A stretch of 36,608 nucleotides of DNA, from the NCBI GenBank assembly GCA_002373715.1, contig DFLI01000026.1:16049-52656 (forward strand), given 5' to 3'. Below the pieces are notes generated by a model. The model had not been told where the DNA came from, made no database searches, and was given only the letters and a program-made list of their open reading frames with translations. The stretch comes from Bacteroidales bacterium UBA3623 (GTDB taxonomy: Bacteria; Bacteroidota; Bacteroidia; Bacteroidales; UBA932). The position numbers and the translations under genes are program-made. The first letter of the stretch is position 1; each line of letters starts with the position of its first letter. This document shows positions 26,007 through 34,266 of the stretch, piece by piece.

Positions 26007-27733
26007 AGACGGGCCGCTTCCATACGCTGAAACTTATTACCCGTTTCAACAGGGGCAGCGTGGGGTTCTTTGTAGTAACCACCCTGCTTCTGCTGGGGGA
26101 TATGGCCGCCCATCTGCTGCCGCCCCTGTTCCAACAGGTGTACACGGATAATATCATCACCCGCAAGAACCCGGAGTGGTTTGCGCCCATGATGATTCTC
26201 TATGTCCTGCTGTTTGTGTTGGAACTCACTCTCTGGCTGTTTGTGAACCCCCTGCGAAGGAGGGAATATGCCAAGCTGGGCATCAATACCTCTTCCCGTT
26301 ACGTCCTGAATCTTCTCAAACTGCCCATGGGCGCCATAGACCGCTTCTCTTCCGGAGAACTGGCCGCGCGCTATTCCAGCATCCGGAACGTAACGGCTGC
26401 CATGGAAAGGTTTACCTACCTGCCCGTAATGATTGTGCGCCCGGTCCTTTGCACCCTGCTGCTCATGCTTTATAGCTGGAAACTGGGACTGGTGGTGGTG
26501 CTTTCCATGCTTTCTCTGGTCATGGTGATGCGCGCTACGTCCCGTTCCATCAAGAAGAACGCCAGGGGTTCGGAAGTAACGGATTCCCGCCTGCAGGGCG
26601 TAACCATGACAGGCATCAAGAATATTGAGACCATCAAATCCATGGGAGGAGAACGTATCTTCTACTCCAAGTGGGAAGATGCCTATGTGAATGCCCTGAA
26701 CGCCCGTGTGAAAACCACGGAAAGCACCATGAGAATAGGTGCCATGCCCATCCTGTTCCTGAACCTGTGTAACGCCCTCATCCTTTGCCTGGGCGCCTGG
26801 TACATCCTTCAGGGAGAACTCACCCCGGGTATGCTCCTGGCCTCGCAGGCTCTGGCCGTGAGCATCACTTACCCGGTGAATACTGCAGTTAATGCCACTC
26901 AGAACATCTATCGTTCGCAGGCCGCCATGGAAAGAATGGAAGAGGTGGAGGAGGCCGCCGCGGGGCATTCCCTGGATTTGCCCAATGAGGCCGATATTAC
27001 CGAGAATCCCAAGTTAAGGGGAGACGTGGAGCTGCGCAACGTCACCTTCGGCTACGACCGCAGCCAGCCGCCCGTGCTGAAGAATTTCTCGCTTACCATC
27101 CATGCCGGAGAAAGAGTGGCCTTCGTGGGCTTCTCCGGTTGCGGAAAGAGTACCATCGCCAAGCTCATTTCTGGCTTGTACGAGCCCTGGGAGGGAGAAG
27201 TGCTGCTGGACGGCATTCCCATCCAGCAGGTGAACCGGGCTGTTAAAATTAACTCCCTGTCGGTGGTGAACCAGGACATTACCCTCTTCGAGGGAACCGT
27301 GGCAGATAATATCAAGATGTGGGACGAATCCATCGAGGATTTCTCCATGGTGATGGCCGCCAACGACGCCCAGATCCACCAGGATATAGCGGAGCGCCCC
27401 GGCGCCTATCAAACCCAGCTTTCCGAAAACGGAAAGAACTTCAGCGGCGGTCAGCGCCAGCGCATAGAGATTGCCACCGCCCTGGCCAAAGACCCTACCA
27501 TCCTCATTATGGACGAGGGTACATCGGCCCTGGACCCCAAGACGGAAGAGCTGGTGATGCAGCACATCCGGGACCTCAATATCACGACGGTCCTCATTGC
27601 TCACCGCCTGAGCACCATCCGGGACAGCGACTGCATCTATGTAATGGAACGCGGCCACGTGATACAGCAGGGGACCCATTCCCAGCTGATGCAGCAGGAA
27701 GGCCTGTACAGTGAACTGATGAAATATGCTTGA
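26003..27733 (+). CDS. ABC transporter, permease-ATPase fusion without peptidase domain (exporter subunit 1)
   Basis: Half-transporter with an N-terminal six-helix membrane domain (about 15-300) and a C-terminal ATPase. The nucleotide-binding motifs are complete: Walker A GFSGCGKST (about 375), Q-loop NQDITLFEGTV, signature FSGGQRQRIEIA (about 480), Walker B ILIMDEGTSALD (about 500) and the switch His in AHRLST. It resembles the first ABC of NHLM-type export operons, but the N-terminal C39 leader peptidase expected there (which would make about 700 aa) is absent at 576 aa. A dimer with the following ABC is likely. Start overlaps the adaptor stop, and it ends 3 bases before the next gene. Confidence 0.88.
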   Translation: MKTGRFHTLKLITRFNRGSVGFFVVTTLLLLGDMAAHLLPPLFQQVYTDNIITRKNPEWFAPMMILYVLLFVLELTLWLFVNPLRRREYAKLGINTSSRYVLNLLKLPMGAIDRFSSGELAARYSSIRNVTAAMERFTYLPVMIVRPVLCTLLLMLYSWKLGLVVVLSMLSLVMVMRATSRSIKKNARGSEVTDSRLQGVTMTGIKNIETIKSMGGERIFYSKWEDAYVNALNARVKTTESTMRIGAMPILFLNLCNALILCLGAWYILQGELTPGMLLASQALAVSITYPVNTAVNATQNIYRSQAAMERMEEVEEAAAGHSLDLPNEADITENPKLRGDVELRNVTFGYDRSQPPVLKNFSLTIHAGERVAFVGFSGCGKSTIAKLISGLYEPWEGEVLLDGIPIQQVNRAVKINSLSVVNQDITLFEGTVADNIKMWDESIEDFSMVMAANDAQIHQDIAERPGAYQTQLSENGKNFSGGQRQRIEIATALAKDPTILIMDEGTSALDPKTEELVMQHIRDLNITTVLIAHRLSTIRDSDCIYVMERGHVIQQGTHSQLMQQEGLYSELMKYA

Positions 27734-27736
27734 GCC

Positions 27737-29842
27737 ATGAATATTCTGTTTTTCGAACAACTGGTTCAACGCATAGAAGGGGACCGTAAGGCCATGAACC
27801 AGGCCGCCGATATCTTCCGGGGAATGATAGACCGGAAGGTATGGCAGAAAATTACCCAGCAGCGGGAAATTCCTACAGACCTGGACCAGCTTGAAGAGGC
27901 TTTCTACAGACAGCAAATCTTCTTCCGTCAGGTGAAACTGGAAGGCGACTGGTGGGCCGGCTGCTCGGGCAAGCTGCTTGCCTTTATGCAGGAAGATGAC
28001 GCCCCCGTTATCCTCTCGCCGCGTTTTGCCGATTATACCTTCATTCATCCCAAGACCGGTGTGCGTTGCCGTGCCCGGAAGGACGGCCGGCTTCTGAAAC
28101 AGGAGGCCTTTGCCCTCTGTTACCCCCTTCCCAGCGGAGAGATGACGGTGATGGCTTTCCTCAAGCATGCCCTGCGGCAGCTGTCCGTTGTAGATTATCT
28201 TTATGCCTTCCTGGCCTGCCTGGCCGTGGTGCTGCTCACCATGGTTACGCCTTATATCAACAAGCTCCTGTTCGACGAGGTTATTCCTTCCGGAGATTTC
28301 GCCCAGTTAACGCCCATTGCTGTGCTCCTTTTCAGCGCTGCCATCGGCCTGGTAACCGTGCAGCTTTCCCGTAACTTCCTGGTGGTGAGAATGAAGGATA
28401 AGACGGAATATGCCATGCAGGCTCCGCTGATGACGCGCCTTCTGATGATGCCCGCCACCTTCTTCAAGAAGTTTGCGCCCGGAGATCTTTCCAACCGCGT
28501 GCTTTCGGTGGTAAGGCTGTTTACCCAGCTCACGGAAGACATGCTTTCCACCATCCTCTCGCTGGTGTTTACCTCGGTGATGTTCATCCAGTTCTTCCTC
28601 TACGGCGGTCCGCTGCTGTGGACGGGTATTCTGGTGATGATAGTTTATGGCCTTACCATCTACTGCTCCTATTATTTCCGAAAGGTGGTGCAGAGCGGCG
28701 CCAACGCCAGCATCTCCAAGGTGACGGGCGTGGTGTACAATCTGGTGTCCGGCGCCCAGAAGATTCGCACCAACGGGGCGGAGATTCGTGCTTTCAAGCA
28801 TTGGGCGGTGGCCTACGAACCCTCCGAGCCCAACGGTAGCCGTTATCCGGCCATGTACATTGTGGGTAACTCCCTCAGCTATAACGCCCGCCTGCTTCCC
28901 CTGATTGTTACTATGATAGCCGCGTGGCACTATGGCCTGGGCCTGTCGGACTACATTGCGTATTGCAGTGTTCTCACCATTGCCATCAGTGCGGTGGAGC
29001 AGTTCGAGCGCATTGCCAAGGACGTGGCCCTGCTGGGCCCGGAACTCAAGCTGTGCGCCCCTATTCTGGAATCTGAATCGGAACTGGAAGACGGCTCCGT
29101 CCTGCTCAAGCGGGTAAGCGGCAACATTGGTATCAGCGGCCTGAAGTTCCGCTACAGCCCGGATATGCCCTATATCTTTGACGGACTGGATCTGCAAATC
29201 CACGCCGGAGACTACGTGGCCCTGGTGGGCCCTTCCGGCTGCGGAAAAACCACGCTCATCCGTCTGCTGCTGGGCTTTGAGAAGGCCGAGGGCGGCTCCA
29301 TCTTCTACGACGAGCATAACCTGGACGATATCAGTAAACCCAGCCTGCGCCAGTACTGCGTGAGCATCTGCCTGCAGGACGGACAGCTGGTGGAAGGTAC
29401 CATCCGGGACAACATCCTGTTTGGAAACGACTGGTTAAGTGACGAGGAGGTTTGGGAAGCGGCCCGTATGGCGGCCCTTGATAAGGATATCGAGGGAATG
29501 GCACAGGGCCTGGAAACCCGCATCACGCCCGACGGTCAGGGCGTGTCCGGTGGGCAGCGCCAGCGCATCCTGATGGCCCGCGCCCTTATTCGCAAACCCA
29601 AGATTATCTTCCTGGACGAGGCTACATCGGCCCTGGATAATATTAGCCAGCACATCATTACCGAGAACCTGGCCAAGATGAAGTGCACCCGTATCACCAT
29701 TGCCCACCGCATGAGCACCATCCGGGAATGCAACCGCATCATTGTTCTGAGCGGAGGCAAGGTGGCCGAGGATGGCGGTTACGATGAGCTGCTGGCCAAG
29801 GGCGGCATTTTCAGCGAGATTATTAAACGGCAGACGGCATGA
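27737..29842 (+). CDS. ABC transporter, permease-ATPase fusion with long N-terminal extension (exporter subunit 2)
   Basis: A 701 aa half-transporter. Residues about 1-145 form an N-terminal domain with no peptidase motif (contains FFRQVKLEGDWWAGCSGKLLAFM), then a membrane domain (about 155-430), then the ATPase: Walker A GPSGCGKTT (about 497), Q-loop CLQDGQLVEGTI, signature VSGGQRQRILMA (about 603), Walker B IIFLDEATSALD (about 623), AHRMST. The architecture fits the second ABC of NHLM-type systems (TIGR03797-like, by recall). Both ABC proteins have intact catalytic motifs, so I infer a heterodimer of two active sites. The stop overlaps the TolC-like gene by 4 bp. Confidence 0.88.
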   Translation: MNILFFEQLVQRIEGDRKAMNQAADIFRGMIDRKVWQKITQQREIPTDLDQLEEAFYRQQIFFRQVKLEGDWWAGCSGKLLAFMQEDDAPVILSPRFADYTFIHPKTGVRCRARKDGRLLKQEAFALCYPLPSGEMTVMAFLKHALRQLSVVDYLYAFLACLAVVLLTMVTPYINKLLFDEVIPSGDFAQLTPIAVLLFSAAIGLVTVQLSRNFLVVRMKDKTEYAMQAPLMTRLLMMPATFFKKFAPGDLSNRVLSVVRLFTQLTEDMLSTILSLVFTSVMFIQFFLYGGPLLWTGILVMIVYGLTIYCSYYFRKVVQSGANASISKVTGVVYNLVSGAQKIRTNGAEIRAFKHWAVAYEPSEPNGSRYPAMYIVGNSLSYNARLLPLIVTMIAAWHYGLGLSDYIAYCSVLTIAISAVEQFERIAKDVALLGPELKLCAPILESESELEDGSVLLKRVSGNIGISGLKFRYSPDMPYIFDGLDLQIHAGDYVALVGPSGCGKTTLIRLLLGFEKAEGGSIFYDEHNLDDISKPSLRQYCVSICLQDGQLVEGTIRDNILFGNDWLSDEEVWEAARMAALDKDIEGMAQGLETRITPDGQGVSGGQRQRILMARALIRKPKIIFLDEATSALDNISQHIITENLAKMKCTRITIAHRMSTIRECNRIIVLSGGKVAEDGGYDELLAKGGIFSEIIKRQTA

Positions 29843-31260
29843 GAAAGTATTTGTACTTAGCGTTCCTTCTCCTCGGACTCCCTCTGCTCTCCCGGGCCCA
29901 AAGCCTGGAAGAGGTTATCCGTCTGGCCCAGGACAGCACCATTACGGCTTTCCAGAGCCGCTATGAATACCAGGCTCATCTGGAGGAAAACGCCCGTTTT
30001 GAAGCGCTGAGAAAGCCCCAGCTAACCCTGCACTTTAAGCCCAATTATTACCGGATGATTACCGAGACCTCCCGGGATTATGTGTACATCCGTAATTTTG
30101 ACCGCTTCTCTACATCGGCCCAGTTGATGCTCACCCAGAAGGTTCTGCCTTGGGGCGGTGATGCCTATGTGGGCTCCCAGGCGCTCTGGAGCGAGTATTT
30201 TGTGCGGGATAACCAGGACCGCCCGAGGGACTTTGTGGCCATGCCTCTGGTAGTGGGTTATCAGCAGTCCCTGCTGGGGTACAATCCTTACCGTTGGGAA
30301 AAGGCCGTTGAGGACCAGCGCCTGGAGGCCGCCCGCAAGCAGTATAACGCCCAGTTGTACCAGATAGCGGAAGAGGCCACCGCCCGTTTCTTCCGGCTGG
30401 TGTGCGCACAGGGCATGCTGGACATGTGCGAGCGCAACAAGCAAACGGCCGATACCCTCTATGCCATAGCCAAGGAAAAGGCCAGCATCGCTATTATAAC
30501 CCTGGCCGAACTTCGCTCTCTGGAGTTGCAGAGACTCAACGCCGCCAATGCGCTGCTGAATGCCCGCAACGAAGAAAAACTGGCCCGGGAATCCCTTCTG
30601 GCCTATCTGAGAGTGGATGAAGAGAGCTTCCCGCTGGGCCGCAGGCTTCCGGTTCCCACCCTTACCAAGGGTATCTCCATGACGGAGGAAGATGCGCTGG
30701 AGATGGCTCTTGCCAGCAGCCCGGCCGTGATGCAGGGGCAGGTGGCCGTTACGGAAGCTCAGGGGCAGCAGGCAAAGGTGCGCCGGGAATCGGGTGTCAA
30801 AGTGGGTGTAGATCTGAACGTGGGCATGCAGCAAATGAGCAACCGTTTTGTGGGAGCTTTCCAGAACCCTCAGCTCTATGTGCTGGGCGCCGTTTCCGTC
30901 AGTATTCCGCTTATGGATCACGGCGCCGCCAAGCGGGGACAGGCCGCTGCCAAAGCCTGGAAAGACAGGGAAGAGCAGGCCCTCCGGGAAGCCCGTCGCT
31001 CCCTGGCAGAGGATGTGCGTGCCACCCTGGAAGACCTCCGTTCCCATGAACAGCTTCTCGTACATACGGAAGAGGCTGTCTCTATGGCAGACGATGTTTT
31101 TGAACTGACGGCCGAGAATTATGCCAACGGCCTTTGTGATATCAATACCTACTCCCTGGCCCAGAGCCGGAGGGACAACGCCTACAACCAGCACCTGACG
31201 GCGCTGGCCAATTACTGGACCACCTATTACCATTTATTAACCCTCACGCAGCATGAATAG
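29839..31260 (+). CDS. TolC-like outer membrane efflux channel
   Basis: Predicted outer-membrane factor completing the export path. Signal peptide MRKYLYLAFLLLGLPLLSRAQ, then SLEEVIRLAQDSTITAFQSR, the usual opening of the family. The body has two repeats of long periplasmic helices with barrel strands between (for example TSAQLMLTQKVLPWGGD, LYVLGAVSVSIPLMDHGAAKRG). Length 473 aa is typical (about 430-500). Its position between the ABC pair and the lipoprotein adaptor, with 4 and 8 bp overlaps, ties it to this operon. Confidence 0.88.
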   Translation: MRKYLYLAFLLLGLPLLSRAQSLEEVIRLAQDSTITAFQSRYEYQAHLEENARFEALRKPQLTLHFKPNYYRMITETSRDYVYIRNFDRFSTSAQLMLTQKVLPWGGDAYVGSQALWSEYFVRDNQDRPRDFVAMPLVVGYQQSLLGYNPYRWEKAVEDQRLEAARKQYNAQLYQIAEEATARFFRLVCAQGMLDMCERNKQTADTLYAIAKEKASIAIITLAELRSLELQRLNAANALLNARNEEKLARESLLAYLRVDEESFPLGRRLPVPTLTKGISMTEEDALEMALASSPAVMQGQVAVTEAQGQQAKVRRESGVKVGVDLNVGMQQMSNRFVGAFQNPQLYVLGAVSVSIPLMDHGAAKRGQAAAKAWKDREEQALREARRSLAEDVRATLEDLRSHEQLLVHTEEAVSMADDVFELTAENYANGLCDINTYSLAQSRRDNAYNQHLTALANYWTTYYHLLTLTQHE

Positions 31261-32083
31261 GTATCTTGCCCTCATAGCCCTTTTGGCTTTAACCGCCTGT
31301 CATTCCCGTTCATCGGCCCCGGCCGAACCCGTGGCTCCTGCCCAGCCGCAGGCTCCGGCTTCCGCCGTGGAGAACCAAAGCCTTCAGCGTGCCATAGAGG
31401 CGGAAGGCTTTTCCAGCAGAGGTACCATTCAGGCCGTAACCGAAGTGCCCGTGTACAGCCGTATCAGCGAGCAGATTGTGACCTTTGACATTGAACTGGG
31501 CCAGCGAGTCCGGAAGGGAGAGGTGGTGGCCCGGCTTAGCCAGGCTGTCCTCAATGACCGGATTGCCCGCAACAAGGCAGAACTGGAAAAGGCCGAGTAT
31601 CAGTACCAGGCCATTCTGATGGGGCAGGGTTACAAACGCGGTCAGCTGGAAAATGCCCCGGAAGAAATCAAGCGCCAGGCGCGCGTCAACAGCGGCTACA
31701 ATACGGCACTGGCCTCCCTCCGGCAGTTGGAACACGAACTCACCTATTGCACCATTACTGCTCCCATCAGTGGGGCGGTGAGCCGCATAGACGCCACCCT
31801 GTACAGTGCCGCCACCCCCGGCGTTCCTCTCTTCTTTATAGTGGATACCGAGCATCTGAAAGTGAGTTTTGACGTGCTGGAGAACGAGCTTCACAAGTTC
31901 CAGATGGGAACGAAAATCCAGGTTATTTCCGTGGCTTATCCTTCCGAGGTGCACGAGGCGGTGGTATCGGCCATGAGCCCCGTGGTGGAGAAAACCGGAA
32001 TGGTTCATCTGGAAGCGACGCTTCAGCCGCATCCACACCTGATGCCGGGTATGACCGCTATTGTTACCAAATCGGCTAATTAA
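31253..32083 (+). CDS. Lipoprotein membrane-fusion (adaptor) protein, RND/HlyD type
   Basis: Second adaptor of the operon. The lipobox LTAC puts the acylated Cys at 16, so it is an anchored lipoprotein, unlike the first adaptor. After a Pro/Ala-rich linker come the barrel-sandwich halves (VYSRISEQIVTFDIELGQRVRKGEVVARL and the partner TITAPISGAVSRIDATLYSAATPGVPLFFIVD), a short helical hairpin (about 95-150, with YNTALASLRQLEHEL) and a barrel part. At 276 aa it is small. It starts 8 bp inside the TolC-like gene and ends 6 bp before the small gene. Having both membrane-spanning and lipoprotein adaptors in one operon is notable. Confidence 0.87.
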   Translation: MNRYLALIALLALTACHSRSSAPAEPVAPAQPQAPASAVENQSLQRAIEAEGFSSRGTIQAVTEVPVYSRISEQIVTFDIELGQRVRKGEVVARLSQAVLNDRIARNKAELEKAEYQYQAILMGQGYKRGQLENAPEEIKRQARVNSGYNTALASLRQLEHELTYCTITAPISGAVSRIDATLYSAATPGVPLFFIVDTEHLKVSFDVLENELHKFQMGTKIQVISVAYPSEVHEAVVSAMSPVVEKTGMVHLEATLQPHPHLMPGMTAIVTKSAN

Positions 32084-32089
32084 AGAACT

Positions 32090-32206
32090 ATGTCACCCAA
32101 AGCTTCAGAATTCCTTAACATGCTAGCGGCCACCACTGCCAGACAAAACCGGGCCCTCCAGTTACAGAAGGCCCGGGAAGAAGGGGAGAAGTCTCTGAAA
32201 CGCTAA
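32090..32206 (+). CDS. Small gene of 38 codons at the end of the export operon, unknown function
   Basis: ATG 6 bases after the adaptor stop; TAA at 32204-32206. The product is mostly charged and helical: MSPKASEFLNMLAATTA then a QLQKAREEGEK tail, net positive, with no Cys, no Gly-Gly cleavage site, no signal peptide and no membrane segment. Three points support it as a real gene: tight coupling to the operon, convergent overlap of exactly 4 bp with the perM-like stop (the relA/uvrB pair shows the same packing), and a terminator 24 bases later. It could be the exported product, a chaperone-like helper, or an operon-end leftover; I do not recognise a family. Too short for most gene callers. 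Confidence 0.5.
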   Translation: MSPKASEFLNMLAATTARQNRALQLQKAREEGEKSLKR

Positions 32207-33348
32207 GCGTTATTCACTTCTTTATCTATGTCCGGTATTAATCGCCGGACTATTTTTTTGTCATAGAAGAAGCGGGCTGCCACTACGCGTACCACCGTGT
32301 AGGCCGGGATGGCGGCCAGCATACCCAGGATGCCTCCCATATTGCCGGCCAGGAGCATGACGATGAAAATCTCCAGCGGCGTGGACTGAATGCTGGTGGA
32401 GTAGATGAGCGGCTGCAACACAAAGTTGTCAATGAGCTGTACCACCAGCATGATGCCCAGTACAATGAGGGCAAAGATCCAGATATTCACGTTCAGACCC
32501 ACCCCGGTGCCATATTTGAGAGCCAGGCACAGGAAGGTACCCAGTGCTTCTCCAATGAGGGGACCTACGTACGGGATAATGTTGAGGACGCCTGCGATAA
32601 AACCGATACCCAGGGCGTAGGTGAAGCCGATGCGGGCGATGATCCAGAGCCCCAGGAAGTTAAAGAAGGCAACGCCGAACATTTCCAGCGTGAGGCCCAC
32701 GAAATAACGGGAAAGCAGGTGCTCAATGTCTTGGAGGGCATCCGTTACCGAAGCTTCAATGCGGTCCGGTACAATGGCTCCCACAATCTTGGAGAAGAGC
32801 TTTTCATCTTTCACAAAGAAGAAAGAGATGAATACCACGGCAAATATGCCGATGGCTACGTCTACCACTACGGAAGCCACAGAGCCCAGTATGCCGGTGA
32901 CGGAGATGTTGGAGGTGGCGCTCTTCAAATAGTCGAAGATGACGCCGACGGCGTCGTAATCCTTGCTGATGCCGGGGATGGTGCTGGTTACCCATCCGTT
33001 GATGTTATCCGTGACGTGGTTGTCCAGCAGTTTCATGTCGCTCAGGAACGAGGCCTCCCGGATAATGCTCACCATGATAGGAATGACCTGCGTTACCATT
33101 AGCACCAGACCCAGGATGACGATCAGGATGGATACAATGGCCCAGAGCCAGTCGGGCGCGCTCTTCCCCTTGAAGTGGACCTTCTGAAACAGATGCATCA
33201 GGGGCCGGCTCAGAAGTGATACGATGAAGGCCAGAATAATGTATACCAACACATCTTTGAAATACCAGCATGCTACGCCTACAATGGCCAGAACTCCGAT
33301 TAATATGATGTAACCGGACAGTCTTTCAAGGTTACTTTGTTTTTCCAT
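32203..33348 (-). CDS. AI-2E family (PerM-like) membrane permease
   Basis: Multi-span membrane protein of the family that includes PerM and TqsA. At least seven hydrophobic segments are visible, for example GYIILIGVLAIVGVACWYF, VYIILAFIVSLLSRPL, DWLWAIVSILIVILGLVLMV, VASVVVDVAIGIFAVVFISFFFV, FGVAFFNFLGLWIIARI and IAGVLNIIPYVGPLIGEALG, the last being the conserved NxIPYxGP motif. Substrate is unknown for most members. About 381 aa from the start at 33348; an in-frame ATG at 33369 is possible but would sit almost at the transcription start. Its 3' end holds a terminator for the opposite operon. A promoter is seen at 33378-33409. Confidence 0.9.
   Translation of the reverse strand: MEKQSNLERLSGYIILIGVLAIVGVACWYFKDVLVYIILAFIVSLLSRPLMHLFQKVHFKGKSAPDWLWAIVSILIVILGLVLMVTQVIPIMVSIIREASFLSDMKLLDNHVTDNINGWVTSTIPGISKDYDAVGVIFDYLKSATSNISVTGILGSVASVVVDVAIGIFAVVFISFFFVKDEKLFSKIVGAIVPDRIEASVTDALQDIEHLLSRYFVGLTLEMFGVAFFNFLGLWIIARIGFTYALGIGFIAGVLNIIPYVGPLIGEALGTFLCLALKYGTGVGLNVNIWIFALIVLGIMLVVQLIDNFVLQPLIYSTSIQSTPLEIFIVMLLAGNMGGILGMLAAIPAYTVVRVVAARFFYDKKIVRRLIPDIDKEVNNA
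32230..32259 (+). terminator. Rho-independent terminator of the export operon, inside the antisense permease gene
   Basis: GTCCGG (32230-32235) pairs with CCGGAC (32245-32250) around a 9-base loop, followed by TATTTTTTT. It lies 24 bases after the small gene's stop and within the 3' coding part of the permease on the other strand. Confidence 0.75.
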
Positions 33349-33377
33349 CACGCTATGGGTTAGTTTCATAAACTAAC

Positions 33378-33409
33378 CAAAGGTACTTATTCTCAGACAA
33401 AAATCCAAA
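33378..33409 (-). promoter_or_regulatory. Promoter of the PerM-like gene
   Basis: On the minus strand TTTG (33409-33406), about 20 bases, then TACCTTTG (33385-33378), a good TAnnTTTG match. Transcription would start near 33372, so the ATG at 33348 would have a short leader. Confidence 0.65.
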
Positions 33410-33486
33410 AAACCAAATTTTGGCAAGCCTTGCCAAAATGCGGCGTTTCCTTCTTTCCGGCCGTATCTTGCGAAAAAATTCGAGTT

Positions 33487-33840
33487 ATGGCACATTTCAA
33501 CGATTATCTTTATCCTCTCAATGAGGCGCAAGTCCGCCTCCATTACGACGGAGAATCCTTCTGTTTGGACGGCATGCCGGACGGGCAGGAGGCCGTGAAC
33601 CTTCCCGAAGTATACCGGCGAGGCCTGTCGGCCATATTTAACCTGCTGGAGAGCATGGCGCCCTGCCTCAGCTGCATCAGCGTGACGGGCGTCTGGTTCC
33701 ACCAGCAGGAGCAGAATCCTTTCGTGGCATACGCCATCTGGCTGCAGCAGGAATCGGAGGGCTTCTACCTTCCCATGTCCTCATCGGCCTCCCTGTTCCG
33801 GGAGAATGGTATCCCTTATTTCCACAAACCTTCAATTTAG
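33487..33840 (+). CDS. Hypothetical protein, 117 aa
   Basis: I do not recognise this protein. From the ATG at 33487 it is soluble, without signal peptide or membrane segment, with some aromatic stretches (NDYLYPL, GVWFHQQEQ, AYAIWLQQ, IPYFHKP) and two Cys close together (PCLSC). A truncated -7-like TATCTTG (33465-33471) lies upstream. An earlier in-frame ATG (33430) would cross this box and is not preferred. It ends 6 bases before the HNH gene, and the codon use resembles the neighbours. The row leads straight into grpE and dnaJ, so a link to stress or protein quality is possible but unproven. Confidence 0.7.
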   Translation: MAHFNDYLYPLNEAQVRLHYDGESFCLDGMPDGQEAVNLPEVYRRGLSAIFNLLESMAPCLSCISVTGVWFHQQEQNPFVAYAIWLQQESEGFYLPMSSSASLFRENGIPYFHKPSI

Positions 33841-33846
33841 CGCATT

Positions 33847-34266
33847 ATGAAAAGAGAACTCAAATTACGTGAGCGCCTGTGGCGGGAAGCCACCGGCCAC
33901 TGCATCTACTGCGGGCATCCTGTGAGCCTGGAAGAAATGGAAGTGGACCATATTGTTCCCAAGTCGCGGGGAGGCGGCAATGGCTTCGGCAACAAAGTCT
34001 GCTCCTGCCCCTGCTGCAATGCCCAAAAAGGAGATGCCACTCTGGAAGAATTCCTGCAGAACAACATGAACAAAAGCCAGCGGGAGAAGTACCTGAACCG
34101 GCTGGATACTCTGGTGGAGCAGGGGAAAATGACCTTTGACAAGGCCTTGTCCCTGAGCGGCGCAGGACTGACAGAATGGCAGGAACCCTGTGATGGCAGA
34201 CAATTTGATAGGGAAAGGGCCGAAATAACTATCACAATATGGCAGATAAGAAGAGAAAAAATATAG
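33847..34266 (+). CDS. Small HNH endonuclease-like protein
   Basis: A 139 aa protein with an HNH nuclease core and a zinc knuckle: CIYCG (about 19-23), EVDHIVPKSRGGGNGFGN (about 35-52) and CSCPCCNAQKGD (about 55-66). It thus has the two CxxC pairs and the D-H-(N)-(N) metal residues. The C-terminal part is helical with no known domain. The core resembles stand-alone HNH proteins and phage-type nicking enzymes; no transposase or intron surrounds it. Its 3' end overlaps the grpE start by 28 bp, a coupling that suggests lasting cotranscription with the chaperone genes. It could act on damaged or invading DNA; target unknown. Confidence 0.85.
   Translation: MKRELKLRERLWREATGHCIYCGHPVSLEEMEVDHIVPKSRGGGNGFGNKVCSCPCCNAQKGDATLEEFLQNNMNKSQREKYLNRLDTLVEQGKMTFDKALSLSGAGLTEWQEPCDGRQFDRERAEITITIWQIRREKI

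Noticed and set aside
25146..32206. Leader peptide of the nitrile-hydratase type or Gly-Gly precursor for the exporter.
   Set aside because: No frame in or near the operon shows a GG/GA cleavage site or such a leader; the 38-codon gene has neither.
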